64,000 bases of DNA from Albifimbria verrucaria (lineage: Eukaryota > Ascomycota > Sordariomycetes > Hypocreales > Stachybotryaceae). The stretch's first letter is position 1. Every line of letters starts with the position of its first letter. Location of the stretch: assembly GCA_020081605.1 (NCBI GenBank), contig JAHREC010000018.1, positions 2,480,001-2,544,000 on the forward strand, given 5' to 3'. Positions 59,289 to 64,000 of the stretch are shown one piece after another. The translations under genes and the position numbers were made by a program. The notes under the pieces were generated by a model. That model ran no database searches. It worked only from the letters and a program-made list of their open reading frames with translations, and was not told the DNA's origin.

Positions 59289-59838
59289 GTTTAGAAGCGG
59301 GACAAGTGCGACCTGTAGGTACACACGTGCGCATTGGTCTCAGCTTGCTGGAAGTATAGTCGGTTAAGAAGAATAAAAAGAAAGGATCAAGTCAGGTTGT
59401 GTCAGCTTCAATCACGGCGGCGCATGGTGCCTCGGCCGCTGTGATACGTTCGCAACGGTTTGCATCTGGACGAGCTTAGGTCAATGGCTCGCTCTCCAGA
59501 GCTTCGTCAAGATGCCTCGGTAATGAAGTACCTCAAGTCCGTCTGCGGCAGCTGCAGCAGTGGGGTCGGTACATCTGAGGACCTGCCTTACCGCATTGGG
59601 CACAAAATGCAACAACCGGGGTCTTTGATGGCCCACGTGATCTCGCGACGCCTTCGTGTCATGTTACGCCCTTGGGCATGTCGAGGATATGAGCAAGCGA
59701 GACGAGGCTCGTTATGTTCAATTTTTGCCTACTATCGAAGCCGCAACTGTTTTATTATTTATTTAACTTTGATTATCTTGGAATTCTTGGAAGCCAAGTT
59801 ACAAACAAACAGCCGCCTCGTAGCAAGGTCCCTTGAGC
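59289..59838. promoter_or_regulatory. PEX7 / AlkB-type divergent promoter
   Basis: 550 bases between the two start codons. No distinctive motif stands out by eye. Confidence 0.4.
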
Positions 59839-61192
59839 ATGAAGAGCTTTCTTCAACGGCCAAAGCGGAAATCGAGTCCAGAAGTGTTACCTGAAGACGA
59901 AGACGAAGACGACAACGAGCCAACAGAAGTCAAGTTGGCTTTGCTGTCCTCTCTTCACTCCAATATTGACCAGGAGACTTTGCTAGACGTGTTGCTTGCC
60001 CACGAGGGGTCTGTCAAGCAAGCATCAGCTTCACTACAAGGCGGGGCAACACGAAAGACAGCAACCTCTCACTCAGCGTCGCAGCAGTCCTTGCGAAAGT
60101 ATGCGATATCCGAAAATCAGTCTCCTCCAGCTGCAAAAAGACCAAAGACGAGAAAGGGCACAACTTTGCATCTCTATGACCCTGACGATGTCGCGGAACA
60201 CACACCGTGCACTATCATACACAACTTCCTTCCCTCGGACCTTGCCAATGATCTTTTGAAAGAACTCTTAGAAGAGTCAAAATCATTCGAGAAGATCACG
60301 TTTAAACTATTTGAGAATGTAGTGGCGAGCCCGCATACGTCCAGTTTCTACGTGGAGAGCTACGACGAAATCCAAGCTCAAAAACCGATTATCATTACAA
60401 CGGCGCCAAATTAACTGTAAGTGCCCAGACTGACAGGAAATCAGTGGTTGGGCATTTTTAACGCAGACAGGATGTACGACGTATCACTCCTCAACTTACC
60501 AAGGTGAAGCCAATCGTACAGGAGGCAGTCAACCAGGAGATCCAGACTCGGATACGAACACACTATCCAGGGGCAAGAAACTCAAATACCAAAGTCCCAA
60601 AACTTGGATACCAAACTCGGCTTTTGTGAACTGCTATAATGGTTCACAGGAGAGTGTCGGCTGGCATAGCGATCAGCTTACATATCTAGGCCCTCGCGCC
60701 GTCATAGGCTCCATCTCGCTGGGCGTGGCTCGCGAGTTCCGGGTCCGCAGAGTGCTCCCCAAGGATGAAGAGAAGAAGTCACTCGGAGACATAGACGCAG
60801 AAGGACAGATTTCCATCCATCTACCACATAATTCGCTTCTCGTCATGCATGCAGAGATGCAAGAAGAATGGAAACATTGCGTATCCTCAGCAGTTTCCAT
60901 CGTTCCGCATCCCATAGCGGGCAACAAACGGATCAACATCACGTATAGAGACTACCGGCCAAATATGCACCCTCGTCTTACACCCAAGTGCACCTGCGGA
61001 GTCCCTTGCGTACTCCGAGTTGTCCAGAGGAAGCGAGAGAATTTCGGCAAATATTTCTGGATGTGCCATGCGGGAAACATACCTGGACAAGAGTCGTGTT
61101 CTTTCTTTCAGTGGGCCGAGTTCGATGACGATGGAAACCCGAAACTGAATGCCACAGTTTCACGAATGAAAACTTCCGAGGACTCTACATGA
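59839..61192 (+). CDS. AlkB-type 2-oxoglutarate/Fe(II) dioxygenase with CUE and GRF modules
   Basis: Predicted nucleic-acid demethylase of the ALKBH2/3 branch, about 433 residues. Three modules: an N-terminal CUE-like helix set (VKLALLSSLHSNIDQETLLD, VLLAHEGSVKQASASLQG), an AlkB jelly-roll, and a C-terminal GRF zinc finger. The jelly-roll has FVNCYNGSQESVGWHSDQLT with the HxD iron ligands, LGPRAVIGSISLGVAREFRV, LPHNSLLVMHAEMQEEWKHC with the distal His, and NKRINITYRDYRP with the Arg that binds 2-oxoglutarate. The GRF finger reads TPKCTCGVPCVLRVVQRK then FGKYFWMCHAGNIPGQESC and FFQWAEFDDD. One 54-base intron (60417-60470). Two bases appear missing, at 60385-60386 (QAQKPDYHYNGAKLT) and 60570-60573 (HYPGGKKLKYQSPKTW). 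CUE suggests ubiquitin binding and GRF suggests binding of single-stranded nucleic acid; both are inferences from the family. Confidence 0.9.
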
Positions 61193-61963
61193 AAGGGGCT
61201 GTGGCATATTGATGGTTCACATCGAGTAATTGCAAAAATGAACCAGCATGGTCAACGACATGTTCCGTGCTCTTTTGTATCACATGTAGAATGGCTTCAT
61301 GGAACATGACACGGGATATCAAAGCGGCTACGTCTCCCTATTTATTCACCTTGTGTAAAATCAGACACAAAGTCAAACTAAAAGCATAAGTATGCTGCTT
61401 CGTTTTAGCAGCAACATAATAAAAATAATATACGGCATATGGGGGATCTTGGGTGCTTGATTTTACGCATGATTCTTCGATCACTCTGTCTCTTGTTCAC
61501 CCAATAACTGAACAAAATTATGATAGCGATAAAGATTTACAAATGGGTAATGAATTATGTTGTCTATGCTTCAAATCAAACTAAATGATTGGAAACCAAG
61601 CGCTGAAAATTAAATAGCTGGCTGGTAAGTGACTTATAAGCCATGGTTTTCGCCCATGCAAGTAAGTGGGTCTCGATGCAGACGTTTGGTTTAACCCCAG
61701 CTTCTTTACACCCAACACCACTGCTCTCGCCACGAGCATTAACAGCATCAACATCAACGTCAACATCTCTACATCACATCACTTGTTCACGGCTACTTCC
61801 GTCTTTGGACTGCTCAAGTCCGAGTTCTAGTAGTATCTTTCTCTTAGTTCGTATAGTTTGTTGTTCAACGAAACGCCTATATTTCCATCTTAGCATCGTT
61901 AAATACTCTGGCATTCCACTACTCAAAGACCGGCATATCTAGCATCGTCTGATATTGGCAATT
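61193..61963. other. intergenic region
   Basis: 3' region of the dioxygenase and promoter of RIB7. It includes an A/T-rich stretch at about 61330-61620. No gene seen. Confidence 0.45.
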
Positions 61964-62785
61964 ATGTCGCGCGAGCTTGAGTTCGCTTCAGCCTCTGCGG
62001 CTCTCTTAGAAGCCTACCTTCCGCCTGTATCTTCTCGGTCGGTCAACTCACCATCTTCCGAACCAGGCCGCCCGTTCGTGACTCTAACATACGCCCAATC
62101 CCTCGATGCGTCTATCGCTCTATCACCGGGCGTCAGGACGCGTTTATCTGGGGCTGAGTCCAAAGCAATGACCCACTACCTGCGGTCCCGTCACGCGGCC
62201 ATCCTCGTGGGAGTCTCTACGCTGCTGGCCGACGACCCCGGCCTCAACTGCCGGATTGCCGGCAATTCTCACCAACCCCGGCCCATCGTCGTTGATCCTC
62301 ATCTTCGCTGGCGCCCGGCTGCCTCTGACAAGGTACTGGAGACGTGCCGTGATGGGCAAGGGCTGGCACCATATGTTTTGACGGCCGTCGAGCCAGCCGA
62401 CCTGCCTGCCGCGAGCGTGGAGCTGCTGCAGCAGCACGGCGGCAAGTTCATCCACGTCGCAGCCGAGCGAGCCGCAGACTCCGGTCGCATGCGCTTTGAT
62501 TGGCGTCGTGTCTTTGACGCCCTGCATACCGAGGGCCTGGCTAGTGTCATGGTCGAAGGCGGCGGGCAGATCATCACCTCGCTGCTAGGCGCCCACCACC
62601 ATAATATAGTCGACTCTGTCATTGTCACCATTGCCCCGACGTGGCTTGGCCAGGGCGGCGTCCTAGTCTCGCCGCAGGCAGTGCGCGACGACCAAGGTGT
62701 TCCTTTGCCTGCCGCGAGGCTATCGTGCGTTCAGTGGCACCCATTTGGCGAGGACATCGTCTTATGCGGCAAGTTGCATGAGTAA
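61964..62785 (+). CDS. RIB7: RIB7, diaminopyrimidine phosphate reductase of riboflavin synthesis
   Basis: Reduces 2,5-diamino-6-ribosylamino-4(3H)-pyrimidinone 5'-phosphate to the ribitylamino form with NADPH, the second step in fungal riboflavin synthesis. 273 residues in one exon, no frame break. RibD C-terminal fold motifs: FVTLTYAQSLDASIALSPG, ESKAMTHYLRSRHAAILVGV, STLLADDPGLNCR, QPRPIVVDPHLRW, VMVEGGGQIITSLL with the NADPH-contacting glycines, and VTIAPTWLGQGGV. Start MSRELEFASASAALLEAYL is the only ATG close to the domain. Family is certain; neighbouring genes are not in the pathway. Confidence 0.95.
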   Translation: MSRELEFASASAALLEAYLPPVSSRSVNSPSSEPGRPFVTLTYAQSLDASIALSPGVRTRLSGAESKAMTHYLRSRHAAILVGVSTLLADDPGLNCRIAGNSHQPRPIVVDPHLRWRPAASDKVLETCRDGQGLAPYVLTAVEPADLPAASVELLQQHGGKFIHVAAERAADSGRMRFDWRRVFDALHTEGLASVMVEGGGQIITSLLGAHHHNIVDSVIVTIAPTWLGQGGVLVSPQAVRDDQGVPLPAARLSCVQWHPFGEDIVLCGKLHE

Positions 62786-64000
62786 TATTTGGGAGGATGG
62801 CATAGAAATAGCCGGCCTAGAGCCTGACTTGACTCCTGTTCCTTCATTCCGCCAATTGCACTCTGGAGGATGATGGAGTTCACGACCCAGAAGCTCATCG
62901 GAGCATCGGGTCATCTTGACATGCTTGCTTGGGTACCAACGACAGCAAACTAATTTGCCTGCGACACCTGATCAATCTAAGAAAAATTTACCCATACATT
63001 TTCGGCAATGCCTTTGGGAGGTGCCTGGTGTGATCTTTTCGTGGGTAATCAATGTTTATCCAGACAAAACGACCCATTGAGAAGCCCGTCTTGGTCAATT
63101 CCCATATTTCGTCTTGCTTGCGAACCAGTCACCCCTAGCCTAATCTTCAGACAAGTACAGCATCAAGCCCTGCCTTCTATACTAATCCACACATGTAGGG
63201 GCCAATGCTACTTGTCTACGGTGGCCCTTATCTCCATGCTGCTCTACTTGTTCCCTCCGTCATCGTACCTCAGCAGCGCAACCCATCGAGGGGTAGCAAC
63301 GTGTTCTGTGCCAGCTACGGGCTTTATCTTCGTTTCGACCGCTGTCGGGCGAAAAGGAGTAGGAGCCGACACTCATTATCGATGGCCAGCATTATCGACT
63401 TCAAAGTCCACACGCCAATCAAGGATAGGATCTAGTTCGATGGTCAATCCCGACGACTAATGGCTGACCGCTGACCCTGGCCGCTTATCACCGACTGTAT
63501 ACCACTCCGTGGTACGAGATGGATGCAGTCAAAGGAGGTCATCTTCTGCCAACTCATCAAGGAAGAAACATTCACACACGTCGTCTCAATGCAAGACCCA
63601 AGAACACCATCAAGGTTGGTTCTTGCTGCCTGGTGCTGACCTGGTCAAGACAAGCTACCAGGAATGCTTCAGACTGACGCCATATCGACGAGTGCGACAA
63701 TTCCAACCTTTGAAATCATTCCACTGGATCTGAAAGTGTGATCGACCTTTTGACGGCGAGTGAGCGACTCAGACGCTCTAGTCCTCCCAAACGTAGGATC
63801 GACAACGTGGCCAGAACCTCTGCGCAACAGCAACGCTTGAAGGAGAAAAGGCATCATCAAAACACCTCAAGCCGAAAGCCTTGATTTTTCGACAATCGGT
63901 CTAAATGCGTGGAATTGCTAGTTCTTATCGTGTTGGCACTACAATGCCAAGATGACTCGAGCCGTGCCGGAGCTAACTAAGCATCACCATACGAAAAGAG
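62786..64000. other. right end of window, no gene seen
   Basis: Open frames of up to 150 codons have no recognisable domains. The region holds the RIB7 3' end and, presumably, upstream sequence of a gene beyond the window. Confidence 0.4.

Noticed and set aside
63008..63460. 150-codon frame in the right end
   Set aside because: No start context, domain or codon pattern resembling the neighbouring genes.
1..64000. Widespread pseudogenization or repeat-induced point mutation
   Set aside because: Breaks are one-base losses, not C-to-T changes, and the conserved residues on both sides are intact in essential genes.

Overview
This window is nuclear DNA of a filamentous ascomycete, most likely a sordariomycete and probably Hypocreales. 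The evidence is short introns of about 46-120 bases with GTAAGT-type donors and CTRAC-like branch sites, compact intergenic gaps, and proteins that read like Sordariomycete orthologues (kinesin-1, SMC2, INCENP, NOT2, SPT3). I see no rRNA, tRNA, CRISPR array, transposon, virus-like or secondary-metabolite gene. I recognise no undescribed multi-gene system. The content is housekeeping and regulatory.

Layout, left to right. 0-11 kb: 3' part of a conventional kinesin (+), a polytopic membrane protein (-), the PP2A leucine carboxyl methyltransferase PPM1 (+), the SAGA subunit SPT3 (+) and the AP-2 sigma subunit (+). 11-26 kb, all minus: a multi-exon gene of unknown function, an IST1-like ESCRT factor, the HtrA-type protease NMA111, a small Myb-like protein, a J-domain protein and a CUE1-like ER-associated-degradation factor. 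27-36.5 kb: NOT2 (-), a COG0523/ZNG1 metal-chaperone GTPase (-), a MOB kinase activator (+) and a Zn2Cys6 transcription factor (-). 36.5-42.6 kb: about 6 kb without a recognisable gene, upstream of both the transcription factor and a MOSC protein (+). 44-64 kb: condensin SMC2 (-) head-to-head with INCENP (+), an orphan membrane protein (+), an MSS116-like helicase (+), PEX7 (-), an AlkB-type dioxygenase with CUE and GRF modules (+), RIB7 (+), and a gene-free right end.

The most important practical observation is that most of the genes carry one or more apparent one-base frameshifts. Nearly all behave as one base missing from a short homopolymer, mostly C/G runs, with A/T in the rest. Restoring one base (rarely two, or removing one) at each site joins conserved reading frames, and the exon sums become multiples of three for almost every gene. 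SMC2, the MOSC protein, AP-2 sigma, PPM1, the Myb-like protein, RIB7 and the orphan at 53.8 kb read without any correction. I interpret this as consensus sequencing error, not as pseudogenes. Gene spans below run across these breaks, and protein lengths are given after the implied corrections.

Exon coordinates were derived by eye and could be off by a base in places. Functional linkages between neighbours are weak, as usual in fungi. The exceptions are the SMC2/INCENP divergent pair, both mitotic chromosome proteins sharing a 466-base promoter with four ACGCG motifs, and a loose theme of protein quality control (NMA111, J-protein, CUE1) on the minus strand.
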